Below, one piece after another: positions 45,563 through 55,392 of a stretch of DNA of 64,000 nt. The notes beneath the pieces were generated by a model. It was not told the origin of the DNA and did no database searches. It saw only the letters and a list, made by a program, of their open reading frames with translations. Location of the stretch: the NCBI GenBank assembly GCA_023415055.1, contig JAEZLZ010000131.1:1-64000 (forward strand), given 5' to 3'. How positions within the stretch are numbered: the first letter of the stretch is position 1; each line of letters starts with the position of its first letter. The DNA is from Bacillota bacterium. GTDB taxonomy: Bacteria > Bacillota > Clostridia > Lachnospirales > Lachnospiraceae. The position numbers were made by a program, and so were the translations under genes.

Positions 45563-45634
45563 CAAAAAAAAACCAAATCGATGGAATCATAGTGTTCCAT
45601 TAATTTGGTTTTGCCTGCTAGCCAGTAACAATCC
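45563..45634 (-). promoter_or_regulatory. RAT antiterminator overlapping an intrinsic terminator
   Basis: On the minus strand the RNA at 45634-45607 begins GGATTGTTACTGGC and ends AGGCAAAACC, almost the consensus target of LicT/SacY proteins. Its last bases are also the first bases of a terminator stem (AAAACCAAAT with ATTTGGTTTT) followed by about eight T at 45563-45570. The two structures exclude each other. Confidence 0.93.
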
Positions 45635-45652
45635 ATTTCTTAATTTATTATT

Positions 45653-45681
45653 AATATATCAATAAAAGTGCTGTATGTCAA
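45653..45681 (-). promoter_or_regulatory. Promoter of the PTS operon
   Basis: TTGACA (45676-45681), 17 bases, TATATT (45653-45658) on the minus strand. Transcription would begin about a dozen bases ahead of the RAT. Confidence 0.8.
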
Positions 45682-45797
45682 TAAGAATTTTATAATTTTC
45701 TTGTCAATTGTAACTAATTGCTGTTCATCCACTTCAGATATCCTTTAAATAGTGCACAATACAGCGGAGTAAAACGGCTCTCTTCCAAGAAAAACGA

Positions 45798-47054
45798 TCA
45801 ACATTTTGCTTTCTTTTTGCGGAAAGTTTCGATCACCGGAAGCATAACAGCGGCAACGATACCGGCTGAAAATCCCGTATTATACAGATTCATTCCACCG
45901 TGTAAAATACCGGAATTGAGAACTACAGAGGAATTAATAAACCCGGCTGCAACACCATAGATCCAACCGTAATGCCCACTGATCGGAGCTAATCCGGTTC
46001 CGAACAGTGCTGCCAGAATAATATGCGGATCGTAAATGTTCCATATCTTTGTCATACTACCGATTGCTACACCTAAGAAGATCGGCAGGATGTTACGAAG
46101 GTGCTTACCATAAGCACCAAAGCTCATAACCGTAAGAATTCCGCCGATACTCGGTCCGTTCAAATCCCCGCCAATGATCAATACATAGGTCATAGCTGCA
46201 AAACCATTCAGTCCCATGTTGAACAATGCAGTACCAAAGTCTTCCATGATAACAAAATCCATTTTAGCGACCCCTGAATAGGTGAACAGTCTGCGAAGAG
46301 AGGTGAATATATTCTTATTCAGAATAAAACCCAATAAAATCATGGATAAAAACAGAAATGACAGAAGAATCCCAAACAGCAAATTATTGCCTTTACTCCA
46401 GATTAACTGACTGTAAGAAACAAATCCATAGGAACGAAAAATAGATATGTATACCGTACCAAGCAGCCCTGCAGTAAAACCGACATTATAAAGATTAAAT
46501 CCCTTATGAACATGAAAGAGAGATGCAGAAAGCGGCGGAAGCAAAAATCCGATACTTAGTCCGACGATAATACCGAATATAATTTTAACAGGTAAGGATA
46601 CATCGAGACCAAAGAAAATCTCGGATATAACCGGTGCAAGACTGGTACCAAAAAAAGCTGTATGGATATGCTGAGATATTTTTTCTTTCTTTACTACTGC
46701 GTAGAGAACCACCCCTATTATGATCAGCCAGATATTAAACATGTTTTTACCGAACAGTGCAAATCCGCCCATCAGGTAAATAGCTGCAATGGAACTGCCA
46801 CTGATTTCAACCTTAAGAACATACAAGATTGTAACCGTAAGTAACATTATCATACCGGCATTGACGAATGCAGCTCCGATACCTCCGACCGCAATATAAT
46901 CTGTAATCAATACATCAGGTTCCGTGATGATCCTTCCTATTCCCTTCAGAATATGATTCGGTGAATCCGAAGCCAATCCAAAAAAAACGAAAACCAACGA
47001 ATATACGGCAAAAAGGATATATCTGAATCGATTTTGTATTACAGCTTTTATAAT
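45798..47054 (-). CDS. DUF1576-type polytopic membrane protein
   Basis: About 418 residues and ten or more membrane segments. Two halves carry related motifs (HVHKGFNLYNVGFTAGLLG and ILHGGMNLYNTGFSAGIVA), pointing to an internal duplication. The first standard start in frame (TTG at 46997) lies inside the first membrane helix and has no ribosome site. The frame is open back to a TGA at 47060, and an AAGGAG 8 bases before ATT (47054) marks the probable start, AUU, adding 19 residues typical of the family. The function is unknown; such proteins look like transporters. Confidence 0.75.
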   Translation of the reverse strand: MIKAVIQNRFRYILFAVYSLVFVFFGLASDSPNHILKGIGRIITEPDVLITDYIAVGGIGAAFVNAGMIMLLTVTILYVLKVEISGSSIAAIYLMGGFALFGKNMFNIWLIIIGVVLYAVVKKEKISQHIHTAFFGTSLAPVISEIFFGLDVSLPVKIIFGIIVGLSIGFLLPPLSASLFHVHKGFNLYNVGFTAGLLGTVYISIFRSYGFVSYSQLIWSKGNNLLFGILLSFLFLSMILLGFILNKNIFTSLRRLFTYSGVAKMDFVIMEDFGTALFNMGLNGFAAMTYVLIIGGDLNGPSIGGILTVMSFGAYGKHLRNILPIFLGVAIGSMTKIWNIYDPHIILAALFGTGLAPISGHYGWIYGVAAGFINSSVVLNSGILHGGMNLYNTGFSAGIVAAVMLPVIETFRKKKAKC

Positions 47055-47126
47055 TCTTCACACTCCTTCAGCTTTAATTTATTTATTTCTTTCAGCTACT
47101 TATGATACCATTTTCCCTGTGATCGA

Positions 47127-47156
47127 ATTATAACATACCCTTTCTTGTCCCGGCAA
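47127..47156 (-). promoter_or_regulatory. Candidate promoter of the DUF1576 gene
   Basis: TTGCCG (47151-47156), 18 bases, TATAAT (47127-47132) on the minus strand. Confidence 0.5.
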
Positions 47157-47192
47157 TTTGCAAATATGAAATGTTATACTTTTTTAAGATTT

Positions 47193-47249
47193 ATGAATAA
47201 AAATGCCCGAAAGAACTTTATATAGGTCCTTCCGAGCATTTTATTCATG
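47193..47249 (-). terminator. Terminator downstream of the 537-residue membrane protein gene
   Basis: ATGAATAAAAATGCCCG...AAG pairs with CTT...CGAGCATTTTATTCAT. The right side touches a copy of the dispersed hairpin repeat. Confidence 0.7.
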
Positions 47250-47286
47250 ACAATAGAAAGTTCGCGATGCGTGCTTTCTATCGTTT
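47240..47286. repeat. Dispersed hairpin repeat, copy 2
   Basis: Its reverse complement reads AAACGATAGAAAGCACGC then ATCGCGAACTTTCTATTGTC and matches copy 1 at 23063-23110 with a handful of differences, including the flank GTCATGAAT. Confidence 0.75.
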
Positions 47287-47297
47287 ATTCTAGAATA

Positions 47298-48908
47298 TTA
47301 CTCAATTCCAAGAACTGAATTAACCTCAGATCCTTCGGAATAAGTAAATGTGATGCTATCTCCGACATCATATCTCACGATACCAAGAAAATCTCCCACT
47401 GTTACATCAAAGATTGCTTTATTATTTCTTAACATAATATAATAATGAGTATTTCCGTCAATCACACAGTCGGAAATCTTCTCAATGAATCCGGTTACTT
47501 TCGGAAGCTTTGAGGTATCTGTCACGCTGATACCGCTGGACTTCATTAATTCCAGATATGTCTTTTCACATTCGTTGACCGTATCACCGATAGCTACGAT
47601 CTGATACTGTGCGATATTTACCATTGCATATTTCTTAACCAGACCTGCTGCATCCTTTAAAGCGATAAAATAAGTAGGCTCGCCTCCGGTATTAAGTAGT
47701 AAGGGGAAGGTAGCCTTATAGCCCAGGTGCTGTACCTGCCCTTCCGCAGAGGCCATCGCTGAGAACTCCTCCGCACCGGAGATGGAATAATATCTGGTCT
47801 CGGCAGTTCGTTGGTTCATGAGTACAAAACCTACATTGGATTCATCAGATCCAACGCTTGTTACACCGGTATAAACCCATACATCATCTTCCATAGCGAT
47901 GTAATTATACCCATCGGTGGTCTGTAGTGCATCCTTTTGGCCAAAGACAGAGTTCCAATAGCCATGTCTCAGTGTACCGTAATAGTCATATAATGAGATC
48001 AACAGCTCTGCCGAGTATACCTTATCTACCCAGGTAGGAACATCTTCAATCGCGTAATCCGTCAGTTCTCCGGTTTCCGCATTCACGATAACCGCTCTTC
48101 CTATCGTCTGTCCGCCGAACAGTCCGATTGTATATTTCTTTACCGGGCAGATCCAATAAGGTGTACCGTTATCATCAATCTCAAAATTAATACTGTCAAA
48201 AACATAGGTTGGGTAATGGAATCGAAGATAGCGGTAGATATTTCTGCCAAAGTGCTCCGCTTCCGAATACTTAATTCCCCCCGTTAATTTCACCAGCTCC
48301 ACATTCTGCGTAGTCATATTAATCTTGATATAAGCGGGAATTCCCTTCGAACGATTCGTCAGCCATTTGAATAAGCTGCCATACTTTAATGGAGTAACGC
48401 GGACTGGAGCTCCCTGATAATTAATTTGTGTGTAGTTTGCACTGACTTCAAACTGAGATACATATTCTGCGATACTTCCCATCTTTCTGGAGCCCAATAA
48501 GATCGCAGAATCTTTATCCAGAATCGGAATATCCTTGTAGGATATCTCCTTAATGTCCTGTGTAAAGTCGCGTTCATTGATCGTCAGTAGCTTCTGATAT
48601 TTATTGGCATTGACAATGGGTGAAGACAATACGCTTCCGATAATAAAGATCAGCAGCATCGCTCCGGTGATACCCCCGATGAAAATTGTTAAGATACTCC
48701 GTGGTGACTTGCTGCCCGGGACTCGCTTCTTCTTATCGAGATAGGATGCAGAGAACGCTACAATTGTGATGATAATCATTGCACCGAGAATAAACCACCA
48801 GAAACCTGGCGAATGGAGATTCACTGCAGGTAGAGCCACATAATAACATACAAAGCCGATTACCAGCAATGCCAGTATTGCACTGATTATTTTTAAAGCT
48901 TTTTTCAT
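47298..48908 (-). CDS. Large membrane-anchored protein of unknown function
   Basis: 536 residues from the ATG at 48908 (AGGAGG 7 bases upstream). Three hydrophobic segments lie near the N-terminus (about 5-28, 37-55, 78-100), followed by about 430 residues predicted outside, rich in beta strands. Repeated PepSY-like patterns are visible (AYIKINMTTQNVELVKL; AVIVNAETGELTDYAIED), which suggests a surface domain that modulates an enzyme or binds ligand. There is no catalytic motif. It ends in its own terminator. Confidence 0.65.
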   Translation of the reverse strand: MKKALKIISAILALLVIGFVCYYVALPAVNLHSPGFWWFILGAMIIITIVAFSASYLDKKKRVPGSKSPRSILTIFIGGITGAMLLIFIIGSVLSSPIVNANKYQKLLTINERDFTQDIKEISYKDIPILDKDSAILLGSRKMGSIAEYVSQFEVSANYTQINYQGAPVRVTPLKYGSLFKWLTNRSKGIPAYIKINMTTQNVELVKLTGGIKYSEAEHFGRNIYRYLRFHYPTYVFDSINFEIDDNGTPYWICPVKKYTIGLFGGQTIGRAVIVNAETGELTDYAIEDVPTWVDKVYSAELLISLYDYYGTLRHGYWNSVFGQKDALQTTDGYNYIAMEDDVWVYTGVTSVGSDESNVGFVLMNQRTAETRYYSISGAEEFSAMASAEGQVQHLGYKATFPLLLNTGGEPTYFIALKDAAGLVKKYAMVNIAQYQIVAIGDTVNECEKTYLELMKSSGISVTDTSKLPKVTGFIEKISDCVIDGNTHYYIMLRNNKAIFDVTVGDFLGIVRYDVGDSITFTYSEGSEVNSVLGIE

Positions 48909-49004
48909 AAGATTTCCTCCTAAAAGCATCATCTTGCCGATTAATACTTTATAAATGTAATTCGAAAAGACTGAGTCTGTATCATGCCTTTCCCGTAATT
49001 CTTA

Positions 49005-49042
49005 ATAATAGAACGATCACAAAGCAAACTTTCTATCATTTA
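49005..49042. repeat. Dispersed hairpin repeat, diverged copy 3
   Basis: The reverse complement reads ATGATAGAAAGTTTGC...CGTTCTATTATTA. The stem ends are kept while the middle differs from copies 1 and 2. It lies in the gap upstream of the large membrane protein gene. Confidence 0.5.
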
Positions 49043-49143
49043 TCTTATCAGATTCAGAATCGATATTCATTATAATCAGATTATAATTTGCCTATAAATA
49101 GACCAAATTCGATCCAGTAGTTTCTTCGATTATGATCAAAGGA

Positions 49144-49821
49144 TTATTCCAGAATCTCAGATAACTCTGATGTCCCAGAGCGATAGCAAGACTGTACCTC
49201 TTTTAACATACTTTGATAAAAAGCAGCTGCAGATGACTCACGTTCCTTTGCAATTTCTGCTCCTCGATCGGTATAAAACTTGTCATAAATCTTTTCTAAT
49301 TTAAATCTATATTCATGAAAGAAGGATGGCTCCGTATCCTGCGACCCATCAAGCACGATTCCTCTCGAATCGATGGAATATAAAGGTTCATTCACCTGTG
49401 CTTTATATAGTAAGGTCCGCGCGATTCCTATGGCTCCGGTTACGTCCAGCTTATCCGCATCAAATAATATCTTTGCCTCAAGGCTATGGGGAGGATTATC
49501 ACTTCGAAACCGATGTGTCAATATACAGTCTCTGATGTGAGAAGCTTTCTCTTCACTGAAGCCCTGAGTAATCAGATAATGGTATGCCTTTTCACTGCCA
49601 ACCTGAGCATGGCAAAGCTGTGGATTCTGAAATTGCTCCTCTCTGCCGATATCATGAAGCAGGCAGGCAATGATCAGAACCTCTCTATCTACCTCCTTCT
49701 CCTGTCCCGCGATATCTAATGCCATATAGAGTACCCGGTAAATATGCTCCTTGTCATGTGCGCTGTCCTTCATACAAAGAAGCATATAACTCTCAATCTG
49801 TCTATATAATTCTGCCTTCAT
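49144..49821 (-). CDS. HD-domain phosphohydrolase
   Basis: 225 residues. The HD metal site is built from HDKEHIYRV (about 22), LLHDIGRE (about 58), CHAQVG and ILTHRF, with the distal Asp in FDADKLD. The form resembles YedJ/HDIG-type metal-dependent nucleotide phosphohydrolases. It is a cytosolic protein. The substrate is unknown. Confidence 0.85.
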   Translation of the reverse strand: MKAELYRQIESYMLLCMKDSAHDKEHIYRVLYMALDIAGQEKEVDREVLIIACLLHDIGREEQFQNPQLCHAQVGSEKAYHYLITQGFSEEKASHIRDCILTHRFRSDNPPHSLEAKILFDADKLDVTGAIGIARTLLYKAQVNEPLYSIDSRGIVLDGSQDTEPSFFHEYRFKLEKIYDKFYTDRGAEIAKERESSAAAFYQSMLKEVQSCYRSGTSELSEILE

Positions 49822-49924
49822 TCTATTTCTCCAATCAGTTGTACTACTTCCACATATCCACGGTTTTCATCCTATTTCTTCTAATGCATAAACATAACTG
49901 AGGATCAAAACCGCATGTCCTTCT

Positions 49925-50347
49925 TCATTGTTTTCGCATAGAAAAACGCGAATATAACATTCTTATCGTGATTCCGAATACTACGTTAATAACTAAAAAG
50001 ATCAGTAAAAATATCCTCGAAATATTAAACTCTTTCCATATATACAGCATGACGGTGAAGCAAAATATACAAAGTACATTTGATAAGATAATCCGGAGTA
50101 TCTCCTGAAATATATATTTACGAATACTCGGCAAATTAATACGAAGACGATCATAGATCAATAGATACACCGGAACCAAAAATAGCAGGAGCTTTGTATA
50201 TTCCGCCAGAGGATAAAAACGTAATTGCCTTACCGGGAAGAGCTGGCTGTAAAAGCGTATATAATACGCGATAAGATAAGCGGCCATCATGCTGATCGCA
50301 TCCGCAATAAAGAAAAACCAATAGGAAAACCTTTGTTTCTCGTCCAT
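49925..50347 (-). CDS. Four-helix membrane protein resembling the N-terminus of a polyprenyl glycosylphosphotransferase
   Basis: 140 residues with four membrane segments (about 10-28, 48-65, 82-104, 110-130). The sequence, including AAYLIAYYIRF and RILLSN-like stretches, resembles the N-terminal membrane module of sugar transferases that start exopolysaccharide synthesis. Those are near 460 residues; here the catalytic bacterial sugar-transferase domain is missing and the protein stops after RMLYSRFSMRKQ. It may be a relic or a stand-alone module. GGAGGG 8 bases before the ATG suggests it is still translated. Confidence 0.55.
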   Translation of the reverse strand: MDEKQRFSYWFFFIADAISMMAAYLIAYYIRFYSQLFPVRQLRFYPLAEYTKLLLFLVPVYLLIYDRLRINLPSIRKYIFQEILRIILSNVLCIFCFTVMLYIWKEFNISRIFLLIFLVINVVFGITIRMLYSRFSMRKQ

Positions 50348-50371
50348 CCTGATTACCCTCCAATCCTAAAT

Positions 50372-50749
50372 CTAGATCGCAATCCACCAAAAAACTCCGA
50401 ATTTATCTATGACATTTGCACAATAGGAATTCCAGTCACAAGGACCCAGAGCGTCAATTACCGTCCCCTCTTCGCTAAGTACATCATAGGCATTGCGAAC
50501 CGCATCCTGTGTTCCCATCTCATATACATTGAACGCCATGTTCTGCCACACATGCTCCTTATTATGATTGCAGTCAAACGGAGCTTCACTAACCGCCATA
50601 AATAGCTGTCCATCGACCATCAGTTCACAATGAGCATATGTATTTTCTTCTGTTTTTACCTGAAAACCAATCTCTGCATCAAACGCCTTACAATACTTCT
50701 CGGCTGCTTCTAAACTTCCAGTAACATAAACCTGCGAACTGATTTTCAT
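50372..50749 (-). CDS. VOC-superfamily (PhnB-like) protein
   Basis: 125 residues with the two beta-alpha-beta-beta-beta halves of the glyoxalase/PhnB fold: VTGSLEAAEKYCKAFDAEIGF, then ELMVDGQLFMAVSEA, and a second half ending DKFGVFWWIAI. A metal or substrate role cannot be decided. Confidence 0.8.
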   Translation of the reverse strand: MKISSQVYVTGSLEAAEKYCKAFDAEIGFQVKTEENTYAHCELMVDGQLFMAVSEAPFDCNHNKEHVWQNMAFNVYEMGTQDAVRNAYDVLSEEGTVIDALGPCDWNSYCANVIDKFGVFWWIAI

Positions 50750-50907
50750 ATCCTTCTTTTCCTCCTCAAAATTCTATCTTCCGTTGATTACCCTGCACCA
50801 GTTGTATCATCCTAATTTTGGAATTTTCTTATATGAGTTATTATAGATTTCTCCGTTGAATAAATCAACCTATTATTTATTATTTATTTCGGGCAGAGCG
50901 AAAACGG

Positions 50908-50942
50908 ACAGAAGAACCTGCATAGGCTTTCTTCTGTCCGTA
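50908..50942 (-). terminator. Terminator of the ABC transporter permease gene
   Basis: ACGGACAGAAGAA and TTCTTCTGTCCGT pair exactly around a 9-base loop. It lies just past the permease stop codon. Confidence 0.85.
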
Positions 50943-50954
50943 TTAGTCAAACGA

Positions 50955-53549
50955 TTATATAATCTCCTGCCTTAACGCATCAATGATATTCTCTTTTCTG
51001 ACCTTATTACTAGAGTAGAGCATTGCTATCCCTACAATCAGAAATACTGATATGATTACGATCCCGATACTGGTTATGGGAAGGGAAAATGCAAACTCAA
51101 AGCTATCCATCAATACGCGGTAAATAAGATACATGACTGCAATACTGATCGGCAATCCATAAATTAAGGCTTTCAGACCGTAAAAGATACTTTCATAATT
51201 CAGCATTCGGTTAAAGCTTTTTGGCGTGATCCCAACAGATTTCAACATCGCAAATTCTCTTTTACGAAGTGCGATACTCGTCGATATGGTATTGATAATA
51301 TTGGCGATGCAAATGGCTGTAATTAGGATCAAGAAAGCATAGGTAAATACGTTGATTAAAAGCATCATCTGCTCCTCTCTCTGTCGATAAAGATAGAGGT
51401 TATACATACTCAGCTTGCTCACTCCCACACTCTCCTGCACCTGTTCAAGCTCTTCCTGAAGATTAAGTGGCTTGCTGCTGTCAAAGTAAACGTTGGTATT
51501 CATCATTTGCTGTACGAGCTCGCCACCCTGATTCATCATAGTATCAAAGGCTTTTTTGGATACTATGACATGAAATGCTGCTCCGCCTCCTGAGGACATA
51601 AGCCCCATCGGTAGCCGGTCCGTCGTACCAGCTACCTTGATTTTACCAATCGTTATTTCATCACTTTCCGAGGGAAGAAACAAGTCATATTCTTTACCCA
51701 CCTCTGTCTTAACTACCTTGGTGGTCACATATTTATCTGCTGCGGAATCCTTAAAGGTCACCTGATCGATTACAATTGCCGCAGGGAGTCCGGCTTCGTT
51801 TAATAGCTCATAGTCCACTCCGATTTCTTTCGCATAAGCTCTTAGTGCCTCATCCTCGAGTGCATTTACAATTACCTGATAAATGTATTTGTTATTGGAT
51901 GGAGTGTCTGCCTCTTCTGCCTTCAGATAATCTGCCGTCTCATCCACGTTAAGCCTGGTATTCGCATTAATGTAATCTACTCTGGAATATTCCTTTATGT
52001 TCTGAAGTGCAGTTATCATCTTCACTACATCATTTCTCTCAGGAATTGTTCCAAATACCGATGCGGTGATGTCAAAATTGATACCGTCCTGTGTCATCGT
52101 GTAGGATTGACGAATCATATCCGTAAACTGCGTAACCACTAAAAACAACATCATACTAATAACCAGGGAGAATATAGTAGCCTTGTATCTGCCACGATTT
52201 CTCTTCAGATTCTTAAGTCCCAGGTCGCCTTCGATACCAAATAATTTTCTCGTAAGCCATGAGGTCTTCACCTGCCTTCTTCTGATCTTCACCTCGGTTG
52301 ACTGACGGATGGCATCGATAGCTGAGATGTTCGATGCTTTCCTTGCCGGACGATAGGTCGATATCAGGATAGTAATTGCTGATATTACGAGGGATGCCAC
52401 CAGTGCAGATGGATAGGCCTTCAGACGAAAGCCGCCTGCAACGCCAAGCGCTCCGCGGATCAGCGGATTAATGAAAATATACGTAATTCCTAATCCGACG
52501 TAGCCGGCAGCTATTCCGATCGGGATACTGATGAGACCGATTATGGCACCTTCAAAAAATACTGAATTTCTCTTCTGGCGCTTGGTGGCTCCGACGCTTG
52601 CCAGCATACCCAGATACCTGGATCGTTCTGCCACTGAGATAGCGAAAGCATTATAGATCAGCGCAACTGATCCGATCACAATAATTACCATAATTATGGC
52701 AGATAAGGTATAGATCATTCTTCGAACAGAGTCGTCTTTATATACTCCCATATATCTCAGCAAATTATTGTTGAATTCTATCGTTTGCTTCGGAAGAATC
52801 TGCTGTGCATCATCAAAGAGCTTATTTTTGACTTTCTTAAAAATAACAGAGGCATCAAATTGCTCCGAAGAAGTTATCGTATTCGTATCCAGATAGGATA
52901 TTACTGTATATCCTGGAGCCCAGGTATATTCCGATTCAGGACTCTTAATGATGCCAACGATGGTATACTCCTTCATCGTTTTCTCATTCAGATGCTCCGT
53001 AACCTTATCTCCATTCCATACAAGCCCATCCATCTGCTTTAGAATCTCCTGGTCTTTTGTATCTGCAATTCTGTCACCGATGGAAAGCTTTATTTTATCA
53101 CCCAGCTGGTATGCGACTCTGGCATTCGTTCGGATCGCCTCCGAGATTACCAGCTCTTTGGAATTCTCAGGCAGCCTTCCCTGGATTAACTCAACCGGAA
53201 ATTTTTCAAAGCCGGCCTTATCATATTCCATGATATAAAGATACGGCTTGTTACTGTTATCACTGCCCTCCAGATATGAATAGCCAAGCTCTCTGCTTAA
53301 GATTGCTGTCTCAATTCTTGAATCCGATTGAATTGTCTCCAGCTGTTCTTTATTTACATCAAGATATCTGGCATGCCATTCCCCATTCTGATGGATACTT
53401 TCTCGTATCATGATATCAATAAAGGATAAGCCCAAGGTCGCCACTGCAGTAATCATAGCTGCTGAGATGATAGTTCCGATTATGGTTACCAGTGTCCTTT
53501 TCTTGTTCAGCATCAGCTGCCGTAAGGTTAATTTATTTACGATATTCAT
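50955..53549 (-). CDS. FtsX/MacB-type ABC transporter permease
   Basis: An 864-residue permease with an N-terminal membrane helix, a large extracellular domain (about 45-285), three helices (about 285-400), a second helix and extracellular region (about 460-740) and three C-terminal helices. This is the two-FtsX-domain layout of permeases linked to bacitracin or lantibiotic resistance and lipoprotein transport. Its start overlaps the ATPase stop. It works with the ATPase and the two-component system upstream. Confidence 0.88.
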   Translation of the reverse strand: MNIVNKLTLRQLMLNKKRTLVTIIGTIISAAMITAVATLGLSFIDIMIRESIHQNGEWHARYLDVNKEQLETIQSDSRIETAILSRELGYSYLEGSDNSNKPYLYIMEYDKAGFEKFPVELIQGRLPENSKELVISEAIRTNARVAYQLGDKIKLSIGDRIADTKDQEILKQMDGLVWNGDKVTEHLNEKTMKEYTIVGIIKSPESEYTWAPGYTVISYLDTNTITSSEQFDASVIFKKVKNKLFDDAQQILPKQTIEFNNNLLRYMGVYKDDSVRRMIYTLSAIIMVIIVIGSVALIYNAFAISVAERSRYLGMLASVGATKRQKRNSVFFEGAIIGLISIPIGIAAGYVGLGITYIFINPLIRGALGVAGGFRLKAYPSALVASLVISAITILISTYRPARKASNISAIDAIRQSTEVKIRRRQVKTSWLTRKLFGIEGDLGLKNLKRNRGRYKATIFSLVISMMLFLVVTQFTDMIRQSYTMTQDGINFDITASVFGTIPERNDVVKMITALQNIKEYSRVDYINANTRLNVDETADYLKAEEADTPSNNKYIYQVIVNALEDEALRAYAKEIGVDYELLNEAGLPAAIVIDQVTFKDSAADKYVTTKVVKTEVGKEYDLFLPSESDEITIGKIKVAGTTDRLPMGLMSSGGGAAFHVIVSKKAFDTMMNQGGELVQQMMNTNVYFDSSKPLNLQEELEQVQESVGVSKLSMYNLYLYRQREEQMMLLINVFTYAFLILITAICIANIINTISTSIALRKREFAMLKSVGITPKSFNRMLNYESIFYGLKALIYGLPISIAVMYLIYRVLMDSFEFAFSLPITSIGIVIISVFLIVGIAMLYSSNKVRKENIIDALRQEII

Positions 53550-54229
53550 GGTCTGGTCACCTCATTTTTTATGATGTGCCCATCCTCGATTGCAATGATC
53601 CGATCCGCCTGTAAAGCAATTCGTTCATCATGTGTAATAATAAGTAAGGTTTGCTGATAGATCCGATTAAACATCTTTAGGAGTTCAATGATCTCACCGC
53701 TATTCTTACTGTCCAGATTACCGGTAGGTTCATCCGCTAACATAATCGAAGGATTATTAATCAGAGCCCGGCCGATCGATACCCTTTGCTGCTGTCCTCC
53801 GGACAACTGATTTGGCAGATGCTTCAATCGGTTCTCAAGTGCAAGTGCCTTCACAATTTTATTCAGCTGGGCATCATCTACCTTCTGCTCATCAAGAAGT
53901 AAGGGAAGTGTAATGTTCTCTTCGACACTGAGTACCGGTATCAGATTATAGAACTGATAAACCAGGCCAATCTGCCTGCGTCGAAAGATCGCGAGCTGTG
54001 TCTCGTTTAATTGATAGATGTCGGTATTATCAATATTTACCTTACCATAGGTAGGCCGGTCCACACCGCCCAACATATGAAGGAGTGTTGATTTGCCGGA
54101 ACCGGAGGGACCGATAATTGCTACAAACTCTCCCTTTTCTATACTAAAGCTTACATCATCAAGAGCTTTCACTGCTGTCTCACCGGTTCCATATTGCTTG
54201 GATAAATGTTCCACCTTTAATATTTCCAT
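53546..54229 (-). CDS. MacB/LolD-type ABC transporter ATP-binding protein
   Basis: A 227-residue ATPase: Walker A GPSGSGKST, Q-loop VYQFYNLIPVL, signature LSGGQQQRVSIGRAL, Walker B IMLADEPTGNLD, switch ITHD. Overlapping ATGA with the permease indicates coupling. Confidence 0.93.
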   Translation of the reverse strand: MEILKVEHLSKQYGTGETAVKALDDVSFSIEKGEFVAIIGPSGSGKSTLLHMLGGVDRPTYGKVNIDNTDIYQLNETQLAIFRRRQIGLVYQFYNLIPVLSVEENITLPLLLDEQKVDDAQLNKIVKALALENRLKHLPNQLSGGQQQRVSIGRALINNPSIMLADEPTGNLDSKNSGEIIELLKMFNRIYQQTLLIITHDERIALQADRIIAIEDGHIIKNEVTRP

Positions 54230-54390
54230 TATCTTAACCTTGCCTTTCTCACTGTCATCGCTTGCTACAGAAGTGTTTCTCTGACTACAAACGTTATTTA
54301 TTTTATAAGATCAGTCTAGCAAAGCGACATGACTCCCCGGTGACTTGAATATTACAATTTTGTCATATAGTTGACTTAAGATAACCATCT

Positions 54391-55392
54391 TCATGTAGTC
54401 TGTTTATAGAATTTCACCACAAAGGATGTACCTTGGCCCGGCTTACTGGTTACTGTGATATCACCGTTCTGTTTTTCGATAATGCTCTTTGCCATGGCAA
54501 GTCCGATTCCCACACTCTCTTCGCTTGCATTTATCCCCTTATAGAATCGCTTAAAGATAAAGGGCAGATCCTCCTTCTTAATACCATTTCCAGTATCGGT
54601 AATCTGGATGCCGGTATAGATAGGATTGTCCTCGGTCTGTATTGTGATTGTGCCTCCTGACGGCGTATGCTCCGTACAATTTTTTAATATATTAATGAAA
54701 GCCTCCGTAGTCCAATTTGAATCTGCTTTCAAAGAAACTTTACCGATATCTTCGACTACCAGAGTTTGTTCCTTTAACTCCATCGGTATAAGAAGGGGCT
54801 TACTTGCTTTGTCAATCATTTCGACAGCCGGGACTGTTTCCTTCTTAAACTTAATCGTTCCTGCGTCCAGCTTCGCAAGTTTTAACAAGGAGGTTAAGAG
54901 CCATTCCATCCGCTCGAGCTGTGTATCCAGTGTCTTTGTAAATTCTTTTCGCTTCTCCGGCTCCAGATCCTCTCTGCTTAGTACATCTGCAAGAACAGTC
55001 ATCGAGGTAAGCGGAGTCTTTAATTGATGAGAAATATCTGAGATCGCATCTGCCAGCTGTTCCTTCTCGACTTGCAGCTGATTCGCCTGTCTGGATAGGA
55101 TCATCGTAAGCTTATAGATCTCATTTTTAAGAATACTAAGCTCACCTTCTACACTGTCCCTCAGATCTAAGCTGTAATCACCACTATAGATACGACGCAG
55201 ATACCCGCTAAGCTCCTTAATGTCTAAATACCTTCTTCTTGTCATCCATAATGAGACGAAGGAGATAAGTAAAGAGGCAATTCCAATCCCAGCACCTGTT
55301 ACCGGATTGATTATGAATCCGATAGCACTTGCAAGCATCGTAATACCGATGAGCAGTATCATCATGTTTCGATACGCTTTATTTCGCAGCAT
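54391..55392 (-). CDS. Sensor histidine kinase
   Basis: About 333 residues from the ATG at 55392 (AAGGAGG upstream). There are two membrane helices with only a very short outside loop (about 8-50), then a HAMP-like linker, H-box SDISHQLKTPLTSM, N-box NILKNCTEH, and G-boxes DTGNGI and GIGLAMAKSI. The short sensor loop suggests it senses the membrane or its transporter partner, as in BceS-type kinases. It follows the response regulator gene by about 84 bases. Confidence 0.92.
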   Translation of the reverse strand: MLRNKAYRNMMILLIGITMLASAIGFIINPVTGAGIGIASLLISFVSLWMTRRRYLDIKELSGYLRRIYSGDYSLDLRDSVEGELSILKNEIYKLTMILSRQANQLQVEKEQLADAISDISHQLKTPLTSMTVLADVLSREDLEPEKRKEFTKTLDTQLERMEWLLTSLLKLAKLDAGTIKFKKETVPAVEMIDKASKPLLIPMELKEQTLVVEDIGKVSLKADSNWTTEAFINILKNCTEHTPSGGTITIQTEDNPIYTGIQITDTGNGIKKEDLPFIFKRFYKGINASEESVGIGLAMAKSIIEKQNGDITVTSKPGQGTSFVVKFYKQTT

